Shown in pieces: positions 35,561 through 43,257 of a stretch of 64,000 bases of DNA. This DNA comes from Alistipes sp. CAG:435 (GTDB lineage Bacteria; Bacteroidota; Bacteroidia; Bacteroidales; UBA932). A model generated the notes under the pieces. It did no database searches. It was given only the letters and a program-made list of their open reading frames with translations, and was not told the origin of the DNA. The stretch is taken from contig FR893173.1 of assembly GCA_000433355.1 (NCBI GenBank), forward strand, positions 62,001 to 126,000, in the 5' to 3' direction. The translations under genes were made by a program, and so were the position numbers. The number at the start of each line of letters is the position of its first letter. Position 1 is the stretch's first letter.

Positions 35561-37675
35561 TTATTCCTCCCTTACGACAGGAGGAGCGAGAGGGACAAAC
35601 GACTCCTCGTCAAAGTTTTCCATCTGGTTTTCGTAGTAGGCTTGTGACGCGGCCGAACGGTTGATCTCATCGTAGGCCACAAACGCCTCGAAATCATATT
35701 TCCACCCGCTTGGCTCAGACAACTTCATGATTCTCTTGAATATGGCCTCACGCGAAGGAGCGTTGAACCCGCCGGCATTATGTCTCATGATGCTGTCGTC
35801 CGTCGGCCTGTAGGCACCGTATCTGAACGTCAGGCCGCCATCGTAGATTCCGACCTGACCGGAATAGCGCGGATCTGAAAGGAAATGCGCCCAATGGATT
35901 TCCTTGGGATCGTTCGTGACATCGGCGTTCGGGTAGAAACCGTATTTGGCAAACCATTCCTTGTGGCTTTTCACCTTGTCCTCGGTGATTGTCTTTTCGT
36001 AGAAATATTCATCCGCAAGCTTAGCGAACCCGTGACCGCCCGCCTCATGGCGAAGAACCTTCCCGAAATCTTCGGTGTTGTAGCTGACAACCGGGATGTA
36101 GGCTATAGCCCTGCCGTCCGACCACATGTAGGTTGTACCGGCATACTTCGAGGAATTCAGGATCACCAGTTCAAGCGTGTTTCTCACCGTGAGCCAACTG
36201 ATCCCATCAACCTTGTAGGCATACTGCCAGACCTTGCTGTCATTGCCTCCGATATAGGTTCCCGTTCCGAACTTGCTCGCAAAGGCCGTGCTGCCGTCAA
36301 AATTCCGCCCGTCCGACTCGACCGCGACAGAATACACATCGAACCTGTCCCGGAATGACCGGTAAGGCTCCTCGGCGAAAAACTCCTCCATTGTCCTGTC
36401 GGCCCATTTGTCAAATGATGACATTGACTCCCCTTCCGAAGCCGTAAGATCATCCTTGGTGAAGCCGTCTCCCATGATCACTATCTTTATTCCGTTGCCG
36501 ACAGAATGGGTCTGGAGGGTGTGCACTATTCCTTCCTGAAAAATCACAACTTTTTCATGAATACCAGCAGCCTTGTTCACGATTCCGACCACCGCGCTTC
36601 TGGCACTCTCCCCCTCGTTCCTGTCACAATGAAAGACAAGTTCATCCTGACGCATCGCCCTGGTCTTCAACCCTGAATATCTCAGCCAGGATGCGGCGTC
36701 CTCTGGAATATCCACGGAATAGTCAACGTCAGCAGACACAGTGACGGCAATCTCTCCCGCGCCTCTTGACATTGAATATGTCTCCTGAGGAGTGATGACG
36801 TTGCCCTCTACGAAATCCAAGCACCTTACGATGGTCTTCGAATCATCATATACAAGCACCACAACCTCACCGCCAGTGAACGGGGAAGGGGAGGTCACCA
36901 CAATTTCTCCTTCCGAGTCATTGTTCCTTTTGACGTCCGCCTTCCATCCATTCTGCGCAAACGCCTTGACCACCACGCTTCCTGTGGCATTAAGGATCTT
37001 ATATACAACAGACCTTGTCTCCCCGGCATTGAATCTGAATGTTCCGTAGTCCGGAAACCGGATGCTCAGATCCGAAGACTTCTTGGCGAGTTCGAACACG
37101 GTTCCATCCATAAGTGTGACGGTCACAGTGTCACCGTTGTCCGTGACAGAGGAGAAGAGCGAGTCCCCGTCCTCACCGGTTGCCTTCGACAATTTCGTCC
37201 AAGTCTTTCGTCCATCATAAGAGACGTACCACCAGCCGTCTTCTATCTTCAATTCCGGAGCGGTGCCTCCCGCGTTTATCCGGTTGCCTGTACCGGAACC
37301 GTCGTAAATCCATTCACCATCTACGGTCCAGTAATACTTCCCGTCGGTGTGCTGTCTTATTCCGATCACAGGAGAATGACCGTCCTTTCCATTGTAGATG
37401 GTTACCGTGCCGCTTTTGCTGAACGTGATCGAGTACCCGACAACAGTCCCCTCCTTAATGACTTCCACCACGCCTGTCACGTAGTCATTGCCTTGCAACG
37501 CGTTGACGATGGTGCGCAATGTCTGCAGATCCTGATTGAATCCACGGCATTGCTCTTCCAAAGCCGCTATCCTGGCTTCATTCTCGTTGACTTTGTTCCA
37601 GATCTCAGAGTCATCGTATTTACAGGACACAAGTCCTGCAAGCATGACAAAAATAACACACAGAGCCTTTTTCAT
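35561..37675 (-). CDS. Surface lipoprotein M64-family zinc peptidase with DUF4988 N-terminus
   Basis: 704 residues from the ATG at 37675 (MKKALCVIFVML), which gives a lipoprotein signal with lipobox LVSC followed by KYDD. A DUF4988 module follows: a short coiled coil (NEARIAALEEQ) then GKYYWTVDGEW and ISYDG-like strands. A BACON-like beta domain lies at about 290-385. The catalytic part has HEAGGHGFAKLADEY near residue 542, the HExxGHxxxxLxDEY pattern of IgA-peptidase-type M64 enzymes. It probably cuts host or dietary glycoproteins at the cell surface. A longer start at 37840 gives no signal peptide and is rejected. Confidence 0.87.
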   Translation of the reverse strand: MKKALCVIFVMLAGLVSCKYDDSEIWNKVNENEARIAALEEQCRGFNQDLQTLRTIVNALQGNDYVTGVVEVIKEGTVVGYSITFSKSGTVTIYNGKDGHSPVIGIRQHTDGKYYWTVDGEWIYDGSGTGNRINAGGTAPELKIEDGWWYVSYDGRKTWTKLSKATGEDGDSLFSSVTDNGDTVTVTLMDGTVFELAKKSSDLSIRFPDYGTFRFNAGETRSVVYKILNATGSVVVKAFAQNGWKADVKRNNDSEGEIVVTSPSPFTGGEVVVLVYDDSKTIVRCLDFVEGNVITPQETYSMSRGAGEIAVTVSADVDYSVDIPEDAASWLRYSGLKTRAMRQDELVFHCDRNEGESARSAVVGIVNKAAGIHEKVVIFQEGIVHTLQTHSVGNGIKIVIMGDGFTKDDLTASEGESMSSFDKWADRTMEEFFAEEPYRSFRDRFDVYSVAVESDGRNFDGSTAFASKFGTGTYIGGNDSKVWQYAYKVDGISWLTVRNTLELVILNSSKYAGTTYMWSDGRAIAYIPVVSYNTEDFGKVLRHEAGGHGFAKLADEYFYEKTITEDKVKSHKEWFAKYGFYPNADVTNDPKEIHWAHFLSDPRYSGQVGIYDGGLTFRYGAYRPTDDSIMRHNAGGFNAPSREAIFKRIMKLSEPSGWKYDFEAFVAYDEINRSAASQAYYENQMENFDEESFVPLAPPVVREE

Positions 37676-37879
37676 TTCAGTAAAATTATGCGACAAACAA
37701 TCTATAAAGTTAGACATTATTCCCGGAATATGTAAGCGTAAAGTAATGTTGAAAAAACAAGTTGCATCAATCGATAAATTTGAATACATAGAATCACCCT
37801 GAACATCAATATATTGCAAATTTAAAGTGATGAAGGTCATTTTTTTACATTTTACAAAAACATACTATCGTAAATTTTG

Positions 37880-37912
37880 CAAAGATATTCAAAGAGTTTT
37901 GTCTTTTTCAAA
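37880..37912 (-). promoter_or_regulatory. Probable promoter for the M64 peptidase
   Basis: The minus strand has TATCTTTG at 37887-37880 and TTTG at 37912-37909, 21 bases apart. It overlaps the plus-strand promoter of the neighbouring tRNA. The leader would be about 200 bases long. Confidence 0.5.
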
Positions 37913-37928
37913 AAGTTTGGTAACTTTG
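37898..37928 (+). promoter_or_regulatory. Promoter for the CAT-anticodon tRNA
   Basis: TTTG at 37898-37901 and TAACTTTG at 37921-37928 have exactly 19 bases between them, a full consensus match. Confidence 0.8.
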
Positions 37929-37930
37929 AC

Positions 37931-37961
37931 ATGCCGTCCGTCAAACCGTGTCGGACGGCAT
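37931..37961 (+). other. Leader hairpin upstream of the tRNA
   Basis: ATGCCGTCCG pairs perfectly with CGGACGGCAT around an 11-base loop, ending 2 bases before the tRNA. Given the -7 box position it lies at or just after the transcription start, so it would fold at the 5' end of the tRNA precursor. Confidence 0.6.
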
Positions 37962-37963
37962 CC

Positions 37964-38037
37964 GGTCCCATAGCTCAGTTGGTTAGAGCATCTGACTCAT
38001 AATCAGGGGGTCGTAGGATCATGCCCTACTGGGACCA
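37964..38037 (+). tRNA. tRNA with CAT anticodon (Met, or Ile2 if lysidine-modified)
   Basis: Cloverleaf with acceptor GGTCCCA/TGGGACC, D-arm AGCTCAGTTGGTTAGAGC, and anticodon loop CTCATAA giving CAT. The T-arm is GTAGG/CCTAC with loop ATCATGC, where position 54 is A and 58 is T, the reverse of the usual T54-A58. CCA is not encoded. The base pairs at the acceptor do not look like an initiator tRNA. Confidence 0.9.
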
Positions 38038-38038
38038 C

Positions 38039-38075
38039 AAAAGAAGGAGGCGCAAGAATTGCGTCTCCTTCTTTT
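38039..38075 (+). terminator. Intrinsic terminator after the CAT tRNA
   Basis: AAAAGAAGGAG and CTCCTTCTTTT form a long stem with inner GCGCAA/TTGCGT pairs and a T-rich end. It is nearly symmetric, so it could act on both strands. Confidence 0.85.
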
Positions 38076-38096
38076 GTGACCCATATTCCCACCCCC

Positions 38097-38204
38097 AGAC
38101 TGTCTGAAAAGTCTCGACGAGAGCAGAAAAGTCCGTACCCCACTGCAGGGGCGACAACGAATTTTCAATCCTCGGATGTGGTAATTATACTTTTAAGACA
38201 GTCT
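38097..38204. mobile_element. 108-bp MITE-like element with 16-bp inverted ends
   Basis: The ends AGACTGTCTGAAAAGT and ACTTTTAAGACAGTCT are inverted repeats with one mismatch. Both ends are flanked by CCCC, a possible target duplication. No coding sequence lies inside. Confidence 0.6.
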
Positions 38205-38412
38205 CCCCCTGTCACTGCGTGACAGCCCCGGTGGGGCACGGGGAAAGGATTCCCCGACCCCCCTTCGGTCGCTTCGCTCCAAGTCTCGTGGCTTTTTCGG
38301 CCTCATTTTGGGGCAGCGTAATCTCTATGATATTGACAGTCTGGCGATTATAAAATCTCCTTTAGGGCAAACGAACTTAAGACAAAGCCTTATCTAACTC
38401 ATTATCAAAGCA

Positions 38413-38451
38413 TTATCAGCCACCCATTCAGAATCAACGAGTGGCTGATAA
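38413..38451. repeat. Perfect 11-bp inverted repeat
   Basis: TTATCAGCCAC and GTGGCTGATAA flank a 17-base loop in the gene-free stretch 38076-38889. The GC-rich part at 38220-38290 also holds two short hairpins (CCCCGGTGGGG and CGGGGAAAGGATTCCCCG). Confidence 0.7.
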
Positions 38452-38596
38452 CAAACTTATAGCCAAATGATTGAATCATTGACTTTAGCCTGAAACCACT
38501 AAAGCAAAGTAGCCAAAACGTTTATTATCAAAGACTTTTCATCACGGTGATCCGCACAATTTGGGCGATGGTGTCGTAATCCAATGCCTCAATCAG

Positions 38597-38661
38597 CGAA
38601 GAACTTTCCCCTTTGCGAATTTTTGGTAACGTGCAAAAATCGCAAAGGGGAAATTTCTTCG
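38597..38661. repeat. Long hairpin with arms of about 28 bases
   Basis: The left arm starts CGAAGAACTTTCCCCTTTGC and the right arm ends GCAAAGGGGAAATTTCTTCG. Arms match with one base bulge and one mismatch around the loop GTAACGTG. It ends 10 bases before the next inverted-repeat element. Confidence 0.75.
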
Positions 38662-38670
38662 CCTCTCTTA

Positions 38671-38830
38671 GAAGCTGTTTTGAATTGTTTGTTTGAAGGT
38701 TTGAGAGTGAAAAACTTCAGTTTCGACCGCTTCTTCCAAGGAAGATAGCGGTGCTATCTGACTGAAGAAGCGGGAAGAAAATGAAGATTTTTCACCTCAA
38801 AGAACATTTCAAACAATTCAAAACAGCTTC
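38671..38830. mobile_element. 160-bp MITE-like element with perfect 21-bp terminal inverted repeats
   Basis: The ends start GAAGCTGTTTTGAATTG and finish CAATTCAAAACAGCTTC, perfectly inverted over 21 bases (38671-38691 and 38810-38830). Inner arms also pair, so the whole element is one imperfect palindrome. TTA flanks both ends (38668-38670, 38831-38833), as a 3-bp target duplication would. It has no ORF and would need a transposase in trans. Confidence 0.75.
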
Positions 38831-38844
38831 TTATTTCAGGCAGT

Positions 38845-38885
38845 CGCTTCGACAAGCTCAGCGACCGACATAAATTCAGCGACCG
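38845..38885. repeat. Dispersed palindromic repeat copy
   Basis: GTCGCTTCGACAAGCTCAGC followed by GACCG and a second partial TTCAGCGACCGG. It is the same family as at 28820, 33615 and 45774, and lies just after the stop of the M23/LysM gene. Confidence 0.65.
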
Positions 38886-38895
38886 GAAGAAAGCA

Positions 38896-39957
38896 CTACT
38901 TCACACGCAGCTTCTTGCCAAGACGCAGGGTCGTGGTTTCCTTGATGCCATTGAGACGGCAGAGAGTCTTGACAGAGGTGCGGTACTTCCGGGCAAGAGC
39001 GCCGAGGGTGTCACCTTGACGGATGGTGTGGTACCGGGCGGCGGCAGCGGCCTTTCTCTCGGCCTCGGCCTTCTTGGCGGCCTCCTCCTTGTCCTTTGCG
39101 TCCCCCTCAAGGATGTCGATCTCCTCCTGTTCGCTCTCAGGAACGTACTTGCTGTTCGCGTTCAAATACTTCTTCTTCAAGACAAACAGCCTGTGCCTCA
39201 ACGTACCGGAATGGAAATCTATCAGCCATTCAGGATCAAACGCGTAGCCCTTATAACGGGTCTCGAAATGCAGATGAGGTCCTGTCGAACGGCCAGTCGA
39301 GCCTCCTAAGCCAATGATCGTGCCGGCGTTCACCCACTGGTCATCCTTCACGTAAATCTTGGAAAGGTGACCGTAGAATGTCTCCAGGCCGTTGTCATGA
39401 CGCAGGACCACGAGATTTCCGTAGCCTTTGTAACGCTTTGAAATGCGGACCTTGCCGTCAAACGCAGCATAAACAGGAGTACCCGTCTTCAAAGGAAGAT
39501 CCACTCCCTGATGACGCCGTCTGTGGCGGTAGCCGAACTTTGAATAGACATCATTCTGATGAGGACACTTGTACTCACTCAATGTGTCCACTATCCAAAG
39601 CGCGATCTCATCCGGAAGCTCTTCCAAAGAGACATGGTAAGGGTCCGGATAGTCGTGGGTCCAATATTCATTGAATATCTTGTGGTCACGGGCGTAGGTG
39701 GAATCCTTATAGTATTTCCATGTATAGTCAGACAGAAGCAGAATCTTGATGTGAGGATCCGCCGTGTCGATTGTGTCCAAGGCCTCGGCCCTGTTCAGAT
39801 CCATGGACTGAACGGCCTCGCGGGAGATTCTCGGTACGAGGATCTCGGCCTGTTTCTTCGTCTTGATCGTAGTGTCCTGCGCCACGGCAGGAACGGAAAG
39901 TCCAATTGCGGCAAGGACCATGACAATGGCGCCTACCCAAAATCTTTCACGAATCAT
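38896..39957 (-). CDS. M23 metallopeptidase with C-terminal LysM domain
   Basis: 353 residues with a signal peptide (about 1-26, ending VPAVAQD). The M23/LytM domain lies at about 145-245 with HQGVDLPL (zinc His and Asp) and GPHLHFETR (HxH). A charged Ala/Lys/Glu helix follows, then one LysM at the end (YHTIRQGDTLGALARKYRTS). It cuts or remodels peptidoglycan cross-links in the periplasm, as in EnvC/NlpD-type or endopeptidase members. It is the last gene of the ruvX-def-mutase-M23 operon, 5 bases after the mutase. Confidence 0.9.
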   Translation of the reverse strand: MIRERFWVGAIVMVLAAIGLSVPAVAQDTTIKTKKQAEILVPRISREAVQSMDLNRAEALDTIDTADPHIKILLLSDYTWKYYKDSTYARDHKIFNEYWTHDYPDPYHVSLEELPDEIALWIVDTLSEYKCPHQNDVYSKFGYRHRRRHQGVDLPLKTGTPVYAAFDGKVRISKRYKGYGNLVVLRHDNGLETFYGHLSKIYVKDDQWVNAGTIIGLGGSTGRSTGPHLHFETRYKGYAFDPEWLIDFHSGTLRHRLFVLKKKYLNANSKYVPESEQEEIDILEGDAKDKEEAAKKAEAERKAAAAARYHTIRQGDTLGALARKYRTSVKTLCRLNGIKETTTLRLGKKLRVK

Positions 39958-39962
39958 CCCGC

Positions 39963-40799
39963 CTACAGTTTTGCGCCGAACCTCTCCACGAGAAGATTCT
40001 TGGTCTCACTTATCTTTTCCTCAAGGAGAGCGTCCGATGTCGCCTCGCAGATGAACCTGAGGTATGGTTCGGTGTTGGAAGGACGGATGTTGAACCACCA
40101 GTCCGGGAACTCGACCCTGTAGCCGTCGAAATCCATCTCGGCGGTCGGTTTCTCCTTGGAGACGAAATATTCCTTGACAGCGTCCATCGCGCCTTTCTTG
40201 TCCTCAAGGCGGAAGTTGATCTCGCCGGAATTCTGGTAGCGCGCGATCCTGCCGATGAGTTCGTGAAGGGTGACGCCTTTCTTCTTCATCGCGGCAACAA
40301 CCCTCAGAATCAGGATGGAAGCGAGGAGTCCGCTGTCAGAATAGAAGAAGTCACGGAAATAGTAGTGTCCGGCAAGCTCACCGCCCCAGACTCCGTCAAG
40401 TTCACGAAGTTTCTTCGCGGCGAAGGCACGTCCGACCTTCCAGGTCGCCATCTTGCATCCCATCGGAGTGAGGTACTCGCCTACCGCCTTCGAGCTGCGG
40501 ATGTCTTGGAGCACGGTTCCGGTCTCGTGCCTCTCGTCGATGAAATAGTGGCCGAGGACGGCGATCATCAGGTCCGGAGAGACGAACTTGCCCTCGTTGT
40601 CCACGAACATCACACGGTCAGCGTCACCATCATAGATGACACCCACATCCGCGCCGGTCTTCTTCACCAAAGCCTGAAGCGGCTCGACATTCTTAGGAAT
40701 CAGCGGGTTAGGCTCGTGGTTCGGGAAGTTTCCGTCAAGTTCTTCGAATATGTAGGCAGGCTCATCGCCGAAAATCTCACGGGCGTAAAGGCTTGACAT
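39963..40799 (-). CDS. Phosphomannomutase/phosphoglucomutase, C-terminal fragment of a split gene
   Basis: 278 residues from an internal ATG (MSSLYAREIFGD). It holds domains II-IV of the alpha-D-phosphohexomutase family: metal-binding DGDADRVMF, sugar-binding GGELAGHYYFRD, and phosphate-binding RPSNTEPYLRF near the end. The catalytic serine is on the other fragment. The coding sequence upstream of the ATG continues in this frame (KIAFDLSNG) into the 44-bp duplication, showing that this start is an accident of the break. Confidence 0.88.
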   Translation of the reverse strand: MSSLYAREIFGDEPAYIFEELDGNFPNHEPNPLIPKNVEPLQALVKKTGADVGVIYDGDADRVMFVDNEGKFVSPDLMIAVLGHYFIDERHETGTVLQDIRSSKAVGEYLTPMGCKMATWKVGRAFAAKKLRELDGVWGGELAGHYYFRDFFYSDSGLLASILILRVVAAMKKKGVTLHELIGRIARYQNSGEINFRLEDKKGAMDAVKEYFVSKEKPTAEMDFDGYRVEFPDWWFNIRPSNTEPYLRFICEATSDALLEEKISETKNLLVERFGAKL

Positions 40800-40826
40800 T
40801 CCGTTGGAAAGGTCGAAAGCGATCTT

Positions 40827-40914
40827 GATGTCGGAATAGTCGCCCTTGAACTTCAGCAGGATATCAAGATGATGTCGGAATAGTCGCCCTTGAACTTCAG
40901 CAGGAAATCAAGAT
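40827..40914. repeat. 44-bp tandem duplication splitting the phosphohexomutase gene
   Basis: Two head-to-tail copies, 40827-40870 and 40871-40914, differ at one base (GGATATC versus GGAAATC). A 44-base insertion shifts the frame. Deleting one copy restores a continuous reading through FKGDYSDIKIAFDLSNG. Confidence 0.92.
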
Positions 40915-41365
40915 AGTCTTTATGAATATCCTTGAGAATGACCTGTCCCCTCTTCTCGGCCACAGGGGTAGGCCTGCCGCTCTCTATCCATTCCTGGATC
41001 TGCCCGAGGCCGGAATCCAGACCGACAGGGAGGGCGTTCTCCCTGGAGACCTTCATTCCGTTATATTCCTTGGGATTGTGCGATGCCGTGATCTGGACCG
41101 AGGCCTTGAACCCGTAGTTGGCGGTTCCGAAATAGACCATCGGGGTCGTGCTGAGACCGATGTCATAGACATCAGCGCCGGCGTCGGTTATTCCTTTCAC
41201 AAGATATTCGTGGATCTCCGGAGAGGATGTCCTGCAGTCGCGGCCGACAAGAACCTTGTCTGCGCCAAGGAGTTCCGGAAGGAAATAGCCCACCTTGTAG
41301 GCGGTGTTACGATCGAAGTCAACGTTATAGACTCCGCGTATGTCATACGCATGAAATGCACCCAT
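40853..41365 (-). CDS. Phosphomannomutase/phosphoglucomutase, N-terminal fragment of a split gene
   Basis: 170 residues from MGAFHAYDIRG. It carries the active-site loop TASHNP with the phosphoserine near residue 95 and the first domain of the family. It then enters the second duplication copy out of frame and stops after DIILISC. The enzyme interconverts hexose 1- and 6-phosphates for surface polysaccharides. Neither half has all catalytic parts. It starts 11 bases after def. Confidence 0.88.
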   Translation of the reverse strand: MGAFHAYDIRGVYNVDFDRNTAYKVGYFLPELLGADKVLVGRDCRTSSPEIHEYLVKGITDAGADVYDIGLSTTPMVYFGTANYGFKASVQITASHNPKEYNGMKVSRENALPVGLDSGLGQIQEWIESGRPTPVAEKRGQVILKDIHKDYLDFLLKFKGDYSDIILISC

Positions 41366-41376
41366 AGTCGTAATGT

Positions 41377-41931
41377 TTATTTAATTTTTGTGGCGTACCT
41401 TGCAAAAACCTTTCCTTTCGCGATGTTCATCAACTTTTTCGAAATTATCTTCTTTCTTATCGGAGCGACATGATCCACGAACAGATCTCCGTCCAGATGG
41501 GACATCTCGTGCTGCACCATACGGCAGGCAAACTTATCGAAAGTCTCGGTAACCTTCTCGAAATCACCATTGTAATATTCAACGGTCATGCTCTGTGGCC
41601 TTGTGACATCGCAGTAGATTCCGGGGATGCTGAGACACCCTTCGGAATATTCACATTTCTTCTCGCTCTCCTCAAGGATGACCGGGTTGATCATCACCCT
41701 TTTGAAATCGGCGAGGTAAGGATAGACATCGGTCATCCCGGTGCCGTCAACTATAAGGATCCTGACGCTCTCGCCGACCTGAGGGGCGGCAAGTCCGCAA
41801 CCTTCTGATTTAGCGAGAGTCTCCTCCATGTCGGAGACCAGTTTGGTGATCTTTTCCTTCTCCGAGAGGTCAGCCGGGGCAGCCTTCTGCCTGAGAACCT
41901 CAGACCCATATAAATAAATAGGTAATATCAT
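41377..41931 (-). CDS. def: Peptide deformylase
   Basis: 184 residues with all three deformylase motifs: GCGLAAPQVG, EGCLSIPG, and QHEMSHLDG, in which the Cys and two His bind the metal. It removes the formyl group from new proteins. It starts 12 bases after ruvX and is followed 11 bases later by the mutase. Confidence 0.97.
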   Translation of the reverse strand: MILPIYLYGSEVLRQKAAPADLSEKEKITKLVSDMEETLAKSEGCGLAAPQVGESVRILIVDGTGMTDVYPYLADFKRVMINPVILEESEKKCEYSEGCLSIPGIYCDVTRPQSMTVEYYNGDFEKVTETFDKFACRMVQHEMSHLDGDLFVDHVAPIRKKIISKKLMNIAKGKVFARYATKIK

Positions 41932-41943
41932 AACTCTAACCTT

Positions 41944-42363
41944 TTAATTTCTGTCAGTCCTGTCCAGATAGCTCTGAAGGATAATGGCCGCGCTGATCTT
42001 GTCCACGGATGTCTTGTCCCTGCGGTCCTTCGCCTTCATCCCTCCATCGATCATAGCACGGTGCGCGAGCACGGATGTGAACCGCTCATCCTCAAGGGTC
42101 ACCGGAATGCCGGGAAAAGCCTTGGCGAGATTCTTCAGGAATATCTCCACATCGGCGGCGGCCTCGGACGGTTTGTTGTTCATGTTCATCGGATAGCCGA
42201 CCACAAAGCGGGTTATGGTCTCTTTTTGAGCATAATTTTTGATATATTCTATTATCTTTGCAGCTGGAACCGTGTCCAGGGCTGAGGCAAAAACACCCAG
42301 CGGGTCGCTGACCGCGACCCCAACGCGCTTGCGTCCGTAATCTATGCCGATGATCCTGTCCAT
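41944..42363 (-). CDS. ruvX: YqgF/RuvX family pre-16S rRNA nuclease or Holliday-junction resolvase-like protein
   Basis: 139 residues from the ATG at 42363 (MDRIIGIDYGRKRVGVAVSD), which has the RNase H-fold first strand and Asp. VGYPMNMNNKPSEAA and DERFTSVLAHRAM are the other family blocks, and a KDRRDKTSVDKISAAIILQ end carries the last acidic residue. In E. coli the protein matures the 16S rRNA 5' end. The promoter's -7 box ends 9 bases before this start, so the leader is very short. Confidence 0.93.
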   Translation of the reverse strand: MDRIIGIDYGRKRVGVAVSDPLGVFASALDTVPAAKIIEYIKNYAQKETITRFVVGYPMNMNNKPSEAAADVEIFLKNLAKAFPGIPVTLEDERFTSVLAHRAMIDGGMKAKDRRDKTSVDKISAAIILQSYLDRTDRN

Positions 42364-42372
42364 TGTAATCCG

Positions 42373-42403
42373 CAAAGTTAACGAAAAAGGCTTTCAGGTC
42401 AAA
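42373..42403 (-). promoter_or_regulatory. Promoter for ruvX-def-mutase-M23 operon
   Basis: The minus strand has TTTG at 42403-42400 and TAACTTTG at 42380-42373 with exactly 19 bases between, a perfect consensus. Confidence 0.8.
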
Positions 42404-42408
42404 ATCTT

Positions 42409-43257
42409 ATGTCCAAACAGAAAAAAGGCGGCATCATAAATAACTTCAGGCTCACGCTTGTGAATGATGACACACATGACAAGTTGTGGTCCAGAAAATT
42501 CACAAGGATGGGTGCGCTCGTGACTGCGATCACAACTGTGGTTGTCACCATAACTGTCATATTCTGCCTGATCGCGTTCACCCCGATCAGAACCTTGATT
42601 CCCGGCTACCCCGACGCCCGCACGAAACATGACGCGATCCAGAATGCCATCAGGGTTGACTCATTGCAGAATGTGATCATGAAATGGGAATTGTATTCCG
42701 AGAACCTACGAAGGGTTGTGGACGGTCAGGAGCCGCTCAAGATCGACAGCCTTATGGAGGTCAGGAAGAACGTCACCGAAACCGTTGACCCTAAGAAACT
42801 CGCGGAGAAGGATTCGCTGCTCCGGAAGGAGGTCGCGAACGAGGACAAGTTCGACGTCAAGTCCAATTCCTCAAGGTCGCTTCCGATCGAGGGGATGCAT
42901 TTCTTCACACCGCTGAAAGGCGTTGTCTCGCAGGGGTACGACAAAGTCCTGCATCCTTACATCGACATCACGGCCCCAGGCAACTCGGTGGTGATGTCGG
43001 TTCTTGACGGCACGGTCATCTCGGACGGATGGACGGATACGGAAGGCTACACGATAAGAATCCAGCACGAAGGGGACATCATCTCGGTCTATAAACACAA
43101 CCAGAAACTCATGAAGAAAACCGGGGACAAGGTGACGGCAGGCATGCCTATAGCCATTCTCGGCGGCACCGGATCGCTCTCCGACGGGGATCATCTTCAT
43201 TTCGAGCTCTGGCACAAGGGCGAGGCCGTGGATCCAACCAAATATATAAGTTTCTGA
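42409..43257 (+). CDS. Membrane-anchored M23 family metallopeptidase
   Basis: 282 residues. A cytoplasmic N-terminus is followed by one transmembrane helix (LVTAITTVVVTITVIFCLIAF, about 37-58) and a helical periplasmic stretch. The LytM domain lies at about 170-280, with HPYIDITAPGNSVVM as the first zinc block and GDHLHFELW as the HxH block. The first block has His then Asp in the expected spacing. It probably acts on or regulates peptidoglycan endopeptidases. Its stop overlaps the dxr start as TGATG. Confidence 0.88.
   Translation: MSKQKKGGIINNFRLTLVNDDTHDKLWSRKFTRMGALVTAITTVVVTITVIFCLIAFTPIRTLIPGYPDARTKHDAIQNAIRVDSLQNVIMKWELYSENLRRVVDGQEPLKIDSLMEVRKNVTETVDPKKLAEKDSLLRKEVANEDKFDVKSNSSRSLPIEGMHFFTPLKGVVSQGYDKVLHPYIDITAPGNSVVMSVLDGTVISDGWTDTEGYTIRIQHEGDIISVYKHNQKLMKKTGDKVTAGMPIAILGGTGSLSDGDHLHFELWHKGEAVDPTKYISF

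Noticed and set aside
35561..37840. Longer start for the M64 peptidase at 37840
   Set aside because: The added 55 residues contain no signal peptide, while the ATG at 37675 gives a perfect lipoprotein signal.
42253..42260. TATCTTTG on the plus strand as promoter of the M23-dxr-rseP genes
   Set aside because: It fits the -7 box but has no TTTG at 19-21 bases and lies inside ruvX; the promoter of that operon remains unplaced.
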